From Komagataeibacter sucrofermentans DSM 15973 (GTDB lineage: Bacteria; Pseudomonadota; Alphaproteobacteria; Acetobacterales; Acetobacteraceae): DNA of 64,000 bases. Where the stretch lies: NCBI RefSeq assembly GCF_040581405.1, contig NZ_CP137157.1, forward strand, positions 1,492,001-1,556,000, read 5' to 3'. Made by a program: the position numbers and the translations under genes. Under the pieces are notes generated by a model, which had not been told where the DNA came from, did no database searches, and was given only the letters and a program-made list of their open reading frames with translations. Positions within the stretch are counted from its first letter, which is position 1. Each line of letters starts with the position of its first letter. Below are positions 8,634 through 17,718 of the stretch, one piece after another.

Positions 8634-9698
8634 TCAGTCGCCAGCCGCGCCAAGCGTGGGGTAGTCGATATAGCCTTGTGGGCCATGGGTATAGAAGGTG
8701 GACGGGTCTGGTGGCGTCAGCTCCGCTCCCGTGCGCAGGCGTTCAGGCAGGTCGGGGTTGGCAATAAAGGCTTGGCCAAAGGCGATGGCATCGGCCCAGC
8801 CTGCTTCAACGGCTTTTTCCGCGCTGGTGGGGGTGAATTTTTCGTTGGCGATATAGACACCACCGAACTCTTTTTTAAGTTGCGGGCCAAGGCTGTCCGG
8901 CCCCTCCGCCTCACGTGCGCAGATGAACGCAATGCCACGCCTGCCAAGTTCACGCGCGACATAGCCAAAGGTAGCGGCAGGATTGGAATCCCCCATGTCG
9001 TGCAGGTCGCAGCGGGGCGAAAGATGCATGCCTACCCGGTCTGCTCCCCATACATCAATCGCGGCATCGGTCACCTCAAGCATGAGCCGCGCCCGGTTCT
9101 CGATCGGACCGCCATACTGGTCGGTGCGGTGATTGGTGGAATCCTGCAGGAACTGATCAAGCAGGTAGCCATTGGCGCCATGAATTTCCACGCCATCAAA
9201 ACCGGCAACCCTGGCCAGTTCCGCTCCCCGGCGGAAAGCAGCAACAATGCCCGGTATTTCATCGGTGCGGAGTGCGCGGGGAGTCACGTAATCCCGTTTG
9301 GGGCGCAGCAGGCTGACATGGCCCTTTGCCGCAATGGCACTTGGCGCGACCGGGGCCGCACCATCAAGAAAATACGGGTCCGAAATCCGGCCTACATGCC
9401 ATAGCTGCATGAAAATGCGCCCACCGACCGCATGCACGGCAGCGGTGATCTTTTTCCATCCTTCCGCCTGCTCTTCCGACCAGATGCCCGGCACATCCTC
9501 ATAGCCGATGCCCTGGGGCGTAACCGGCGTCGCCTCAGACAGGATCAGCCCCGCCAGTGCGCGCTGGGCGTAATAATCGGCCATCAGATCGTTGGGAATA
9601 TGGTCAGGCCCCGCGCGCAGGCGCGTCAGTGGCGCCATGATGATGCGGTTGGGCAGCGTAAGGGCACCGACCTTAAGCGGTGTGAACAGGGTTGGCAT
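8634..9698 (-). CDS. old yellow enzyme family alkene reductase
   Basis: 354 aa from ATG 9698 (GGAG 8 nt upstream; the frame extends to 9794 without a ribosome site). FMN-dependent TIM barrel: N-terminal LFTPLKVGALTLPNRIIMAP, the QLWHVGR substrate-pocket motif, the catalytic GFDGVEIHGANGYLLDQF block, and TDQYGGPIENRAR. Uses NAD(P)H to reduce electrophilic C=C bonds (enones, N-ethylmaleimide, nitro compounds). Commonly induced by reactive electrophiles. Resembles NemA/YqjM-like reductases. No obvious local regulator. Confidence 0.93.
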   Translation of the reverse strand: MPTLFTPLKVGALTLPNRIIMAPLTRLRAGPDHIPNDLMADYYAQRALAGLILSEATPVTPQGIGYEDVPGIWSEEQAEGWKKITAAVHAVGGRIFMQLWHVGRISDPYFLDGAAPVAPSAIAAKGHVSLLRPKRDYVTPRALRTDEIPGIVAAFRRGAELARVAGFDGVEIHGANGYLLDQFLQDSTNHRTDQYGGPIENRARLMLEVTDAAIDVWGADRVGMHLSPRCDLHDMGDSNPAATFGYVARELGRRGIAFICAREAEGPDSLGPQLKKEFGGVYIANEKFTPTSAEKAVEAGWADAIAFGQAFIANPDLPERLRTGAELTPPDPSTFYTHGPQGYIDYPTLGAAGD

Positions 9699-9871
9699 GT
9701 CACGTCTCCACGGTTCAGTAGAGGCAATGATGGGCGCATAGCCAGCCTGTCGCAAGAGTACGGTGCCGCATGGCGGAGCACACAAATCTTGCACCCGGCA
9801 ATGGTTGAAGGCACGTGGGCGGGAAACGGGCGGGCTTCATCATGAGCGCCCGTTCTGGCCGGAAGGAGCGT

Positions 9872-11080
9872 TTAGTGGCCGCCGTTCACGCATGTGGCGG
9901 GCATCTGGGCAGCCTGCATGCCCGGGCCCGGCGTGCAGTACCACGAAATATGTTTCTGTTTGTTGATGCGGGGCGTGATCAACATGCTTTTGTTGTGGGA
10001 TGTCACCGTAATGGCCATGTTGTGGTCATTCAGCGCCAGGGTGTCGCCATTCTCCAGATGGTCTTTCTGGCCAATCTGGGCCAGCGAGGCGGGAACATCA
10101 TGATTATTGATGTAGTAATCCTCCAGCGCGGAGCGGGCCGTGGCTGTTTCGCCATACATGAAGTGCGCGCGCAAACGGGGCAGCTGGTCACGATAGATGG
10201 GCAGGCCGACCATTATGATGAAAAAGATGATGTAGAAATAGAGGATCACCATCCCTGCCCCGCCAATCCTGCCGCCATAGGGCACCATGGCGGCCAGCAC
10301 GCCTGCCCAGCGGTTACGGCGCGGCAGGCTGGCCTCATGCCCCATGACACGGGCCACGCGCTTGGTCAGCCACGGATAGCCGCCCGTCAGTTCATGAAAG
10401 GACATCCAGAAGCCTGCGGTCTCGGCCACCTGCCTGCCGTAACGCTCAAGGTTGATGTCCTTCCACCGCGCCCGCCCGGCAGCGAGCGCTGCCAGGGCGC
10501 GGGCCGCGTTTTCTGGCGTGGTGGAACATGCCGCGCCATGGCGGTCGCACGTGCTTTCCTTCGCGCGGGAATAGGCTGCCCCCAGCAGCGGCAGCCAGAG
10601 CGCGGGCCAGCGCAGGAAATGCTTGCCAATATGGCGCATGCGCAGGTGGCCCAGTTCATGCCCGAGGTAAAAGCGCACGCCATCGGGGTGCTCGGCCATG
10701 GCATCGACCACGTCAGATAGCAGCACGACATATTGCAGCCCCAGAAACCGCGCGGCGAAGGCATTCATCATCCCGCCGCCCTGCAATACATAGACCTGCG
10801 GGTAACCATTGATCTGCAATGTCCGGCAACATGATATGAACTGCGCGTGCAGATCGGGAAACTGCGCCTCGGTAACTTCCACGCCGTTGCCCTTGATATG
10901 GGCGATCAGGGCAGACTGCGCGAACAGGTAAAGCACATAGCCTATCAGGACATAGATCAGCATGATGCCGAATGTGCCCGCCAGCATGAGCACCCAGAAC
11001 AGAATTCCAAGTATCAGCGTTATTTTTGAAAGTGTATATTCGCGGGGATAAACAAGTTCATCCCTCTCTATGCTAGCCAT
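9872..11080 (-). CDS. membrane-anchored M48 metalloprotease with pilin-like C-terminal tail
   Basis: 402 aa. Long hydrophobic N-terminal segment about residues 19-58 (ILGILFWVLMLAGTFGIMLI and beyond). M48 zinc site HELGH at residues 141-145, with supporting region GLQYVVLLSDVVDA before it and a third ligand region in the KESTCDRHG block. A second hydrophobic segment lies around residue 280 (ILYFYIIFFIIMVGL). The last ~80 residues (ARSALEDYYINNHDVPASLA and following) resemble the globular end of minor pilins, an unusual extension for HtpX/YggG-type enzymes. Likely quality-control proteolysis at the inner membrane. A hairpin precedes it at 11224. Confidence 0.86.
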   Translation of the reverse strand: MASIERDELVYPREYTLSKITLILGILFWVLMLAGTFGIMLIYVLIGYVLYLFAQSALIAHIKGNGVEVTEAQFPDLHAQFISCCRTLQINGYPQVYVLQGGGMMNAFAARFLGLQYVVLLSDVVDAMAEHPDGVRFYLGHELGHLRMRHIGKHFLRWPALWLPLLGAAYSRAKESTCDRHGAACSTTPENAARALAALAAGRARWKDINLERYGRQVAETAGFWMSFHELTGGYPWLTKRVARVMGHEASLPRRNRWAGVLAAMVPYGGRIGGAGMVILYFYIIFFIIMVGLPIYRDQLPRLRAHFMYGETATARSALEDYYINNHDVPASLAQIGQKDHLENGDTLALNDHNMAITVTSHNKSMLITPRINKQKHISWYCTPGPGMQAAQMPATCVNGGH

Positions 11081-11223
11081 GTCAGTATCCCGAAAAATTA
11101 ATTACCGTAAGCGTATCTGTATTTTTATTTCATATTAAAATTGACAATAGAAGCCATTAATTATTCCCATTATTTGCAATAAAATTATATCAGGAATTTT
11201 ATCAGGGCGATGGTCTGAACGCC

Positions 11224-11255
11224 TATGGCACGGCCCTTTCGGGAGCCGTGCCATA
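11224..11255. repeat. stem-loop between BamE-like and M48 genes
   Basis: TATGGCACGGC (11224-11234) pairs with GCCGTGCCATA (11245-11255), a perfect 11-bp stem. Not followed by a clear T run on either strand, so either a weak terminator of the leftward lipoprotein gene or an mRNA-stabilising structure. Confidence 0.65.
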
Positions 11256-11302
11256 AGTGATCCGTCATGTTTTATGTGTAAGTCAGATTATCATGCCTGA
11301 CA

Positions 11303-11683
11303 TTACAGGCCTTCATGCGTCTTGACGTTGGAGGATGACATGACGTGATGCCAGACCACATCTCCGTTATAGATGATATCCAGGGTTTTTTCCTTGCCAT
11401 GCGACCCGTTGGAGAATGCGCCGTAATAGGGAATGAAATTCGTGCCGTTTGCCTTGGTGGTAGCGAAGCTGTACTGCCACTCTTCATGCCCGCTATCCGT
11501 AAAGTGGGTGCTCATCGGGTCACCAAACATGGCCCGTACCTGCTGCTTGGTTGTCACGTTATCATGAATCTTCTGGTCGATGGTGTCGGCCGTTTCGTTC
11601 TTGATGGAAGTATTGCCGGAGGAAGCACAACCGGAAACCAGAAGAACAGCGGTAAGGCAGCCCGCAATGGCGAATTTTTTCAT
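11303..11683 (-). CDS. BamE/SmpA-like outer-membrane lipoprotein
   Basis: 126 aa from ATG 11683 (MKKFAIAGCLTAVLLVSGCA; a longer frame starts at 11698). Lipobox LVSGC gives a lipidated Cys near residue 20. The mature protein has the compact two-layer BamE fold pattern: IDQKIHDNVTTKQQVRAMFG then DPMSTHFTDSGHEEWQYSF, and a final strand VWHHV. Small lipoproteins of this family stabilise outer-membrane assembly or act in envelope stress. Upstream DNA (11699-11975) is AT-rich and should carry its promoter. Confidence 0.8.
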   Translation of the reverse strand: MKKFAIAGCLTAVLLVSGCASSGNTSIKNETADTIDQKIHDNVTTKQQVRAMFGDPMSTHFTDSGHEEWQYSFATTKANGTNFIPYYGAFSNGSHGKEKTLDIIYNGDVVWHHVMSSSNVKTHEGL

Positions 11684-11975
11684 TAATAATTTTTCCATTA
11701 ACTTAACAAAAGTAAATTATATCTTTGACTTACATCAAGATCTTCTTTTTCCTGAAATATAGACGTGAGCGATAAAAATCCAGAGCAAAAAACACACTAC
11801 TACAGAATTTTCGGGAAAAATGGCGCGTTTATCTTTAAACATATATATTTTTTACGTTTTATTTGAAAAAATTCAGTAATAATAAAGAAATTTTCAAAAT
11901 CTCTCAGGCGCATCACAATCAGGCCTGCCACATTTTTGCCACACTTCGCAACAATTGTGTCAAAGCTTATATAAT

Positions 11976-12986
11976 CTACGGTCCCGCTGATGGTGGCAGG
12001 GTAGCGCGGATGGCAGTGGAATACTCCGGTCCGATCACCGCATGCGCGGGCCGTCTGATGCGGCTGGCATCATGGACTGCGGCAAAATCGGGGTAGCGCT
12101 TCGGGTCATAGGGGCCAAGCAGGTTCATGTCATAGGCCATGCTGGCGGTGTGGCCGCTCAGTATGATGCGCCAGTCAAAACGGTAGCGCAGTTTCGCCCC
12201 CGCGCGCGCCAGGATGCCCGTGGTGCAGTTGTCGCTCAGCGTGTTGTACCACAGCGGGTGGCGAATAATGTCATGGATCGCACTTGTATAGCTCAGGAAC
12301 AGCCGCTCGCGCACGGCAGGCGAGAGATCAAGCCGGTATAGATAAACCCGCTCCCGGCGCACATCCGTGCGCACGCCAATCAGGTCACGCTCATCGGCCG
12401 TGACATAGAACAGTTCGTAATGATGGAAGAACCCCGCAATGGTGGAATAGGGAAAACGCGCCTGCCTACGGGTTTCAATCGACATGGCAAGATGCTGCCC
12501 GTCGCTGAAGCCAAAGCTCAGGAAGACATGGGCAATATTTTCACCCGCCCAGTAGGATGTAACCAGATCGACCCGCTCGAGTTTGCTCAGGTCATATGTG
12601 GCGTCATACCATGCAGGCAGGTAATCGGTTACCGAGCGGTAGCGGAAATTGCGCACGTTATGCACATGCACCATATCGCCCTCACGCCATGTATCAGCCG
12701 GTATGGCGTATTCCTCCGCCCAGACCCGGTCATTGCGCGGCGGGTCGGTCACGTACCAGCCTGTAAGCGTTACGACCGCCACGCCCCGCGCCATATGCCC
12801 GAGCCGGACCGAACGCAGCCACCCTGCCCCCACCATGATGGCGGCAAACGCAGCGCTCAGGCCCAGCCGCAACGCATCAGGCACGATGGTGGAATAGTAC
12901 AGCGCCGCCGTGCCCAGCACTGTTGCCACGCCCAGAACAGACCGCAGGCCAATCACGCGCCATCGGCGCAGCCCAGGCAGGCTCAT
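11976..12986 (-). CDS. DUF4105 membrane protein (Lnb N-terminal-like domain)
   Basis: 336 aa. N-terminal pair of hydrophobic segments (about residues 12-60), then a large periplasmic domain. Landmarks: HVHNVRNFRYRSVTDYLPAW, DLVTSYWAGENIAHVFLSFG, LAMSIETRRQ, and the Cys-containing LSDNCTTGILARAG. These are the core of DUF4105, which in Gram-positive Lnb proteins catalyses lipoprotein acyl transfer with an invariant Cys. Whether this copy has that activity is unknown. Its start overlaps the stop of the upstream lipoprotein hydrolase (ATGA at 12983-12986), so the two are translationally coupled. Confidence 0.8.
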   Translation of the reverse strand: MSLPGLRRWRVIGLRSVLGVATVLGTAALYYSTIVPDALRLGLSAAFAAIMVGAGWLRSVRLGHMARGVAVVTLTGWYVTDPPRNDRVWAEEYAIPADTWREGDMVHVHNVRNFRYRSVTDYLPAWYDATYDLSKLERVDLVTSYWAGENIAHVFLSFGFSDGQHLAMSIETRRQARFPYSTIAGFFHHYELFYVTADERDLIGVRTDVRRERVYLYRLDLSPAVRERLFLSYTSAIHDIIRHPLWYNTLSDNCTTGILARAGAKLRYRFDWRIILSGHTASMAYDMNLLGPYDPKRYPDFAAVHDASRIRRPAHAVIGPEYSTAIRATLPPSAGP

Positions 12987-15043
12987 GGCTTTGCTGCAAT
13001 GCGCGTGCCCCGGGGGCTGGGCGCATACCGGGCAAGCTGTTCAAGCAGGATGCGCTGCACCTCGGCTATGGTGAAGGGGTTTGACTGCGTGGAATGTTCC
13101 GAATGGCGCACGATCAGTTCTGATTCCACGTCAGGGATATGCGCGCTGGCATAGGAGACCACGCCATCATCGGCATGGGCCAGGTCCCGCCCTGCCCCGC
13201 ATACGGGAATGATGGAGTGCACATGCACATCGGGCATGATGGGGATTGTGGGCAGCGTGCGCATGAAGGCGCTGTGCGGCGACATAGCGTACACGCTGCC
13301 CAGCCGCGGAATGCGGTTATCGACATGCGTGCTGTCACCCGCTCCGGTCACGATTTCACGCGCCGTTTCTGTAACCCGCAGCGGCAGGCTGGCCATGCCG
13401 CCCACCAGCTGGGCGATCGACTTGCCTGCAAGGTAGCTGCCATGCTGCGGGGTGGAGATGAACACCACCCGGTCGATCTCGGGCATGGGGGTGGGAAACA
13501 TGGTCTGCCGGATCAGCGCCATGGTGTCGGCATTGAGATGGAAGGTGGAAAGTGGCCGCCCTGCCGTGCCATCCCACAGCCTGTTACTGGGGTTGATGAC
13601 CAGCATCCGCGCCAGAAGGCCGCCCTGGCTGTGGCCAATCAGCGTGATGTGCCCCAGCGCCGGGTCGGCCTGCACGCCGCCCAGGCTGTTCACGGCCTCG
13701 GTAATGGCATGGCGTAGCTGCCACGCCGAATACGGGATGGGATTGGCCGTGGCATAGGAGAAGAACCAGAAATCGAAATGATCGCGGATGCGCTTGTCCT
13801 CCAGCAGGTCATTGACCATGCTGGCCCAGCGGTAAGGGCTGGAGGCCGTGCCGTGTATGAACACCACCGGCATGCTGCCATGGTGGTGCGGGTTCATGGC
13901 GATCAGGCGCGGGCGGGTGCCGTCATAGGTCGTGCCGTCAAAGAACCCCCGATATTCCTTGGTGCCCAACGCGGTATCCACCAGGCTCAGGGCGCGGGCG
14001 GTGGTCTGGTCATAGGCGGCGGGCACATGGGCGTGCGCGATGGGGGTGTCGGGGCTTTCATCCATTATGCGCAGCACCAGCCGCCCGCTGGGGTGGTCAC
14101 CAAGCACCTGCGTGCGCGGGTTGTCCATTTCCAGCACCATGCTTGCGGGCAGGCGCAGCTTTTCCGATATGACGAAGCTGCCATCAGGCGTGCCTTCAGG
14201 CTCTGGCTGGTTCTGGGGCACGGCGCGGTTGCGTGTTGCATCATCCTGCGCAGGGGCCGCGATGTCGGCTACGGCGGAAGGCGCGCGATCGCCCGCGTGC
14301 TGCAGCGTCTGGCCGCTGCTGGCCGGGCGGGCGGGTGCGGCAGGCGTGGCGCGGGCCAGCACGGTCAGGGCCTCGCCAAGGCCGGGGGTATGATAGACGT
14401 TATTGATACCCCCCACACCAAGGGTTGCGGTGGGGCGGATATTTTCCAGCACGCGGCCATGCCAGCGCAACTGGGCGGGGTCGGCGCTCAGCGCCAGCGT
14501 GCCAAATGGCAGGGCGCGGCTCTGGCTGGCAATATTGACCGGGGCGGGAAAGGCTGCGGTGAGGCCCAGATTGTACAGATCGCAGGCCTGTCGAAAACGC
14601 GCATCATACGGGCTGGGACCATTCACCTGCCCCGGCTGCAGATAGGCATAGGCATAGAGGCTGGCAGCCAGAAAATCCTGTGCATGGTGGTGGCGCAGGC
14701 CCTGCCTGTAGCTCAGTTCCGCCAGGGCAAACAGCACATCGGCCTCATCATCGCGGCCCGCCGCCTGCGTGCGCAGGGTGGCAATGGCGCGGTCGGGCCT
14801 ATTGCGCCATAGCGGCAGCAGGCCATGGCGACGCAGCACGATCAACGTGGTATTGCTTGCCTCACGCCCCGCCAGCGCCGTGCGCGTGGCGGCGCGGTAG
14901 CTATGCACCAGCGAGACCTGCCGCACGCTTACCGGCCCCGCGCAGCCTGCAAGGAGGGCTGCGGCCAGCAGGCTGGCGCAACGCAGGCGGCGTTTGATGC
15001 GGGTGGGGGCAGCAGGCTGCATGCCGGGGGCAATCGGTTTCAT
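12983..15043 (-). CDS. lipoprotein alpha/beta-hydrolase
   Basis: 686 aa. Signal peptide with lipobox LLAGC (Cys34). An N-terminal ~290 residues of helical, TPR-like character (ADVLFALAELSYRQGLRHHH) and a proline-rich linker precede a lipase-type alpha/beta-hydrolase domain: MPVVFIHGTASSPYRWASMV, nucleophile Ser472 in GHSQGG, and VVFISTPQHGSYLAG; the C-terminal part ends near ADDGVVSYASAH. Likely anchored in the outer membrane facing the periplasm, acting on lipids or wall esters. Upstream partner of the coupled DUF4105 gene; together they form a possible lipoprotein/lipid-processing unit. Confidence 0.82.
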   Translation of the reverse strand: MKPIAPGMQPAAPTRIKRRLRCASLLAAALLAGCAGPVSVRQVSLVHSYRAATRTALAGREASNTTLIVLRRHGLLPLWRNRPDRAIATLRTQAAGRDDEADVLFALAELSYRQGLRHHHAQDFLAASLYAYAYLQPGQVNGPSPYDARFRQACDLYNLGLTAAFPAPVNIASQSRALPFGTLALSADPAQLRWHGRVLENIRPTATLGVGGINNVYHTPGLGEALTVLARATPAAPARPASSGQTLQHAGDRAPSAVADIAAPAQDDATRNRAVPQNQPEPEGTPDGSFVISEKLRLPASMVLEMDNPRTQVLGDHPSGRLVLRIMDESPDTPIAHAHVPAAYDQTTARALSLVDTALGTKEYRGFFDGTTYDGTRPRLIAMNPHHHGSMPVVFIHGTASSPYRWASMVNDLLEDKRIRDHFDFWFFSYATANPIPYSAWQLRHAITEAVNSLGGVQADPALGHITLIGHSQGGLLARMLVINPSNRLWDGTAGRPLSTFHLNADTMALIRQTMFPTPMPEIDRVVFISTPQHGSYLAGKSIAQLVGGMASLPLRVTETAREIVTGAGDSTHVDNRIPRLGSVYAMSPHSAFMRTLPTIPIMPDVHVHSIIPVCGAGRDLAHADDGVVSYASAHIPDVESELIVRHSEHSTQSNPFTIAEVQRILLEQLARYAPSPRGTRIAAKP

Positions 15044-15166
15044 CCCCTCAGGTTAAGCACCCCTGTGGCTTGCAGGGAACAGGCAATCGTCCTGCATGGC
15101 GTTGGTTTCGCCCCGGCGCAGGCAGCGGGTCATAAGGAAGGCTGGGTATCGGGGGCAATGGCGCCC

Positions 15167-16453
15167 TCACCCGTTCATCAGCGCCAGCCCTTCCGCCACG
15201 GATACGAACTCACCGCCCATATCCACCTTGTCGGCACCAAAGCGGCGGGTGAACAGCGCGCGCACGGCGGGCACGAATGATGTGCCGCCAGTCAGGAACA
15301 CGCGGTCAATGCTGCCTGCGGGCAGGCTGGCGCGTTCCAGTGCGGCTTCCACCGCCTCATCAAACCGCGCAAGGTCGGGCGCGATCCAGCCTTCGAATTC
15401 CGCGCGGGTTATGGTGCGGTGAATGCGCACATCGCCATATTCATAATCCAGCGTAGCACTCTGCGCGCTCGACAGTTCCCGCTTGGCCTGCCCTATGGCG
15501 CGATACAGCGCCTGGCCCTGCTGGGCCTCGATGATGTCGATCAGCGCCTGTATCTTTTCTGGCGCGGCGGCGGTGCGGGCCACGTCGCCCATGTCGCGCA
15601 GTGTCTGGGGCGTGCGCATCAGCGCCAGCCGGTGCCACCGCCCCAGCGCTGCATACCATTCGGCTGGCACCGGCAGCGGCTGGCCACCCATCACGCGATA
15701 GGTGGTGTTGCGGCCAAGTTCGGGCGCGATCACGTTATCGATAATGCGGTAGTCAAGCTGGTCGCCTGCAATGCCCACGCCCGCATAGCCCAGCGGGGCA
15801 GCACCCTGCCCGCTTGACGGGTCGAAACGCAGGATGGAAAAATCGCTCGTGCCGCCGCCAAAATCACCGACCAGAACGGTGGCGGGAGTCGTGAGGCGCT
15901 GGGCAAAGTGCCAGCCTGCCGCTTCAGGCTCGAGAGCCACGTCAACATGATGGAAGCCCGCCTGCGCAAACCCTGCCCGCAGGCGGTCCTCGCCAAACGC
16001 ATCATCGGCGCGGGCACCGGCAAAATGCACCGGCCGCCCCACGGTGGCGCTGACCTGGGCGGGGTCGATATCGAGCATGCGCATCAGGCACGACAGAAAG
16101 CGCGCCACCAGTGATTCCAGCGTCATCACCTGGCCCAGCAGCCGCGTCTGCCGAAAGGACGACTGCGCCAGATACGACTTCATGGACATGATGAGGCGGC
16201 TTTCCGCCGGGTCTTCAAGGTAGGCATCGACCGCCGCCGCCCCTATGGCTTCGTGCAGGGAGGCGCTGCGGGACTGCATCTCGTCATGCCACAGACACAG
16301 CAGGGTGCGGCATGTCTCGGTAGGCGGATGATGGGGGAAAGTGAAGCGCGCGGGCTGTGGCCGGCCCTTGGCGTCCAGCACCACCACAACGGTATTGGTC
16401 GTGCCGAAATCTATGCCAAGCCGCACGCCATGGGGGGGCTTTATGGAAGACAT
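15167..16453 (-). CDS. Hsp70-family (YegD-like) chaperone ATPase
   Basis: 428 aa from ATG 16453 (GGGAGG 5-10 nt upstream; an in-frame ATG at 16465 lacks this). Phosphate-1 loop GIDFGTTNTVVVV at the N-terminus, phosphate-2 LVGDFGGGTSDFSILRF near the middle, and the adenosine motif VFLTGGTSFVPAVRAL near the end. It lacks the DnaK substrate-binding and lid domains, as in E. coli YegD. Predicted atypical cytosolic Hsp70; client unknown. No DnaJ or GrpE gene nearby. Confidence 0.9.
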   Translation of the reverse strand: MSSIKPPHGVRLGIDFGTTNTVVVVLDAKGRPQPARFTFPHHPPTETCRTLLCLWHDEMQSRSASLHEAIGAAAVDAYLEDPAESRLIMSMKSYLAQSSFRQTRLLGQVMTLESLVARFLSCLMRMLDIDPAQVSATVGRPVHFAGARADDAFGEDRLRAGFAQAGFHHVDVALEPEAAGWHFAQRLTTPATVLVGDFGGGTSDFSILRFDPSSGQGAAPLGYAGVGIAGDQLDYRIIDNVIAPELGRNTTYRVMGGQPLPVPAEWYAALGRWHRLALMRTPQTLRDMGDVARTAAAPEKIQALIDIIEAQQGQALYRAIGQAKRELSSAQSATLDYEYGDVRIHRTITRAEFEGWIAPDLARFDEAVEAALERASLPAGSIDRVFLTGGTSFVPAVRALFTRRFGADKVDMGGEFVSVAEGLALMNG

Positions 16454-16535
16454 GCGGCCTCCCATACGCGCCGATGCTGGCCGTGTCCATCGGGGTCATT
16501 CACATTTTGCGTGGGGTGGCGTAGGGGGTGGTATC

Positions 16536-16868
16536 ATGACCTTGCCGTTCACCTGCGCCAATGCCCGCTATCGCACCGATACCCGACACGGCCACCCCCA
16601 TGGCCCGGGGCAGGCCCATGGCAGCGTGCTGGAAGCACCATTGGTCACACAGGCCGATACGGGCGATACGCTGTGGCTGGAATATGTCATCGGGCCAGAA
16701 GGCGCGCGGTTCTGGCTCATGTGGTATGATGCCCGTGGCCTGCCGCGCCTGACCAACAGCGCGATCATGGACCATGCCAACCTGGCCATCATGCTGCGTG
16801 CGTTGGGCTACGGCGCGGCACTTGCTGCGGTGCAGGCATCCCTGCTCCCGGCCCCTCACGCACCCTGA
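16536..16868 (+). CDS. hypothetical protein, 110 aa
   Basis: ATG at 16536 with AGGGGG upstream. Soluble, no signal. Recognisable only as a small alpha/beta protein (TLWLEYVIGPEGARFWLMWY, then MDHANLAIMLRALGYGAALA). No family assigned. It is the first gene of a rightward run of small proteins and is divergent from the YegD-like gene. Confidence 0.6.
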   Translation: MTLPFTCANARYRTDTRHGHPHGPGQAHGSVLEAPLVTQADTGDTLWLEYVIGPEGARFWLMWYDARGLPRLTNSAIMDHANLAIMLRALGYGAALAAVQASLLPAPHAP

Positions 16869-16953
16869 TCCGGCTACCCGGTTTTGCCGATGGGCGGCTG
16901 GCCTGTTATCAGAATCCCTGCACCCCTTTTTGCCGCATGTGGCACGAGACGAT

Positions 16954-17235
16954 ATGATGAACCCATTCCCCACTCCGGCCCGCCGTGGCCTGATGCAACT
17001 TGCAGCCCTTGGCGCCATCGTTCTGCTTGGTGCCTGTACTGCCCGTCATGGCCCGGCACGGGCGGCGCGGATCGGCATGCCCAACCCGGCTTCCGCCTAT
17101 TGCCAGCATCTTGGCGGCAGGCTTGAACTGCGCACGTCCCCACAGGGCACGAGTGGCTGGTGCCACCTGCCTGATGGTAGCGTGATGGAGGAATGGGCCC
17201 TGTTCCGCCGCGACCATTCCGCCGGGCGGCCGTGA
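16954..17235 (+). CDS. DUF333 domain lipoprotein
   Basis: 93 aa from the double ATG at 16954. Signal peptide with lipobox LLGAC, and a mature DUF333-like domain (GMPNPASAYCQHLGGRLELR, GTSGWCHLPDGSVMEEWALF): two conserved cysteines around a glycine-rich strand. DUF333 proteins are small exported proteins of unclear function, sometimes called putative hemolysins. Stop overlaps the GTG of the next gene (GTGA). Confidence 0.8.
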   Translation: MMNPFPTPARRGLMQLAALGAIVLLGACTARHGPARAARIGMPNPASAYCQHLGGRLELRTSPQGTSGWCHLPDGSVMEEWALFRRDHSAGRP

Positions 17236-17465
17236 AGTCAAGCCGCACGCCCCGGCTCGCCCTGCTGGGCCTGCTCGGGCTTGCGGGGTGCGGCGATGCC
17301 CTGATGGCGCGCAGCCTGCCCCCAGAACAGGACTGCAGGCAGCGCGGCGGAACATGGCGCGTAATGCCCGATGGCCATACCGGGCTATGCACCCTGCCAC
17401 CGGGCGCAAGCGTGGCAGGTGCCCGCATCATGCCGCGCCACCCACGCCCTGAAAAGCGTCTGTAA
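17232..17465 (+). CDS. small lipoprotein, paralogous layout to the preceding DUF333 protein
   Basis: 77 aa from GTG 17232, overlapping the previous stop by 4 nt, so co-translated. Signal sequence with lipobox LAGC. The short mature domain has the same Cys-Gly-Cys spacing idea as its neighbour: DCRQRGGTWRVMPDGHTGLC. The resemblance to DUF333 is partial. Probably a duplicated and shortened relative. Confidence 0.65.
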   Translation: MKSSRTPRLALLGLLGLAGCGDALMARSLPPEQDCRQRGGTWRVMPDGHTGLCTLPPGASVAGARIMPRHPRPEKRL

Positions 17466-17596
17466 TATTTGTAATACGTTGTTTTTTAACATTCTTCAGA
17501 CCCCCACCGTCCGGCATGTCGCGCCACATCATCAAGGCGCTCCGTAACCGTCGGGGGCAGGCCGCATGCAACTGTGCCGCACGTTACCCGTTCTGG

Positions 17597-17701
17597 GTCA
17601 GGCAGGCTGTTTCACAAAGTCCCCTGCCGGTCGGTCATTGTCCACAATGGCCCTGAGCCGTCCTTTACCCGGCATGGTGTTTTCTGAAACAGCCTCCTGA
17701 C
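17597..17701. mobile_element. 105-bp MITE-like inverted-repeat element
   Basis: The ends are a long inverted repeat with one extra base on the left. Left starts GTCAGGCAGGCTGTTTCA; right, read inward, is GTCAGGAGGCTGTTTCA. Pairing continues less perfectly to TGCCGG (17625-17630) and CCGGCA (17669-17674). A small inner palindrome CATTGTCCACAATG lies at 17636-17649. No coding capacity. This is the form of a non-autonomous IS derivative (MITE) or a long transcribed hairpin. The right end stops 5 nt before the Shine-Dalgarno of the next gene. Clear direct target duplications were not seen. Confidence 0.55.
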
Positions 17702-17718
17702 GCAACAAGGAGGAACCC

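Noticed and set aside
13778-14812. 344-codon forward frame
   Set aside because: It lies opposite the lipoprotein hydrolase (12983-15043), which has signal, lipobox and GHSQGG motifs; the forward product has no domain and follows GC third-position bias.
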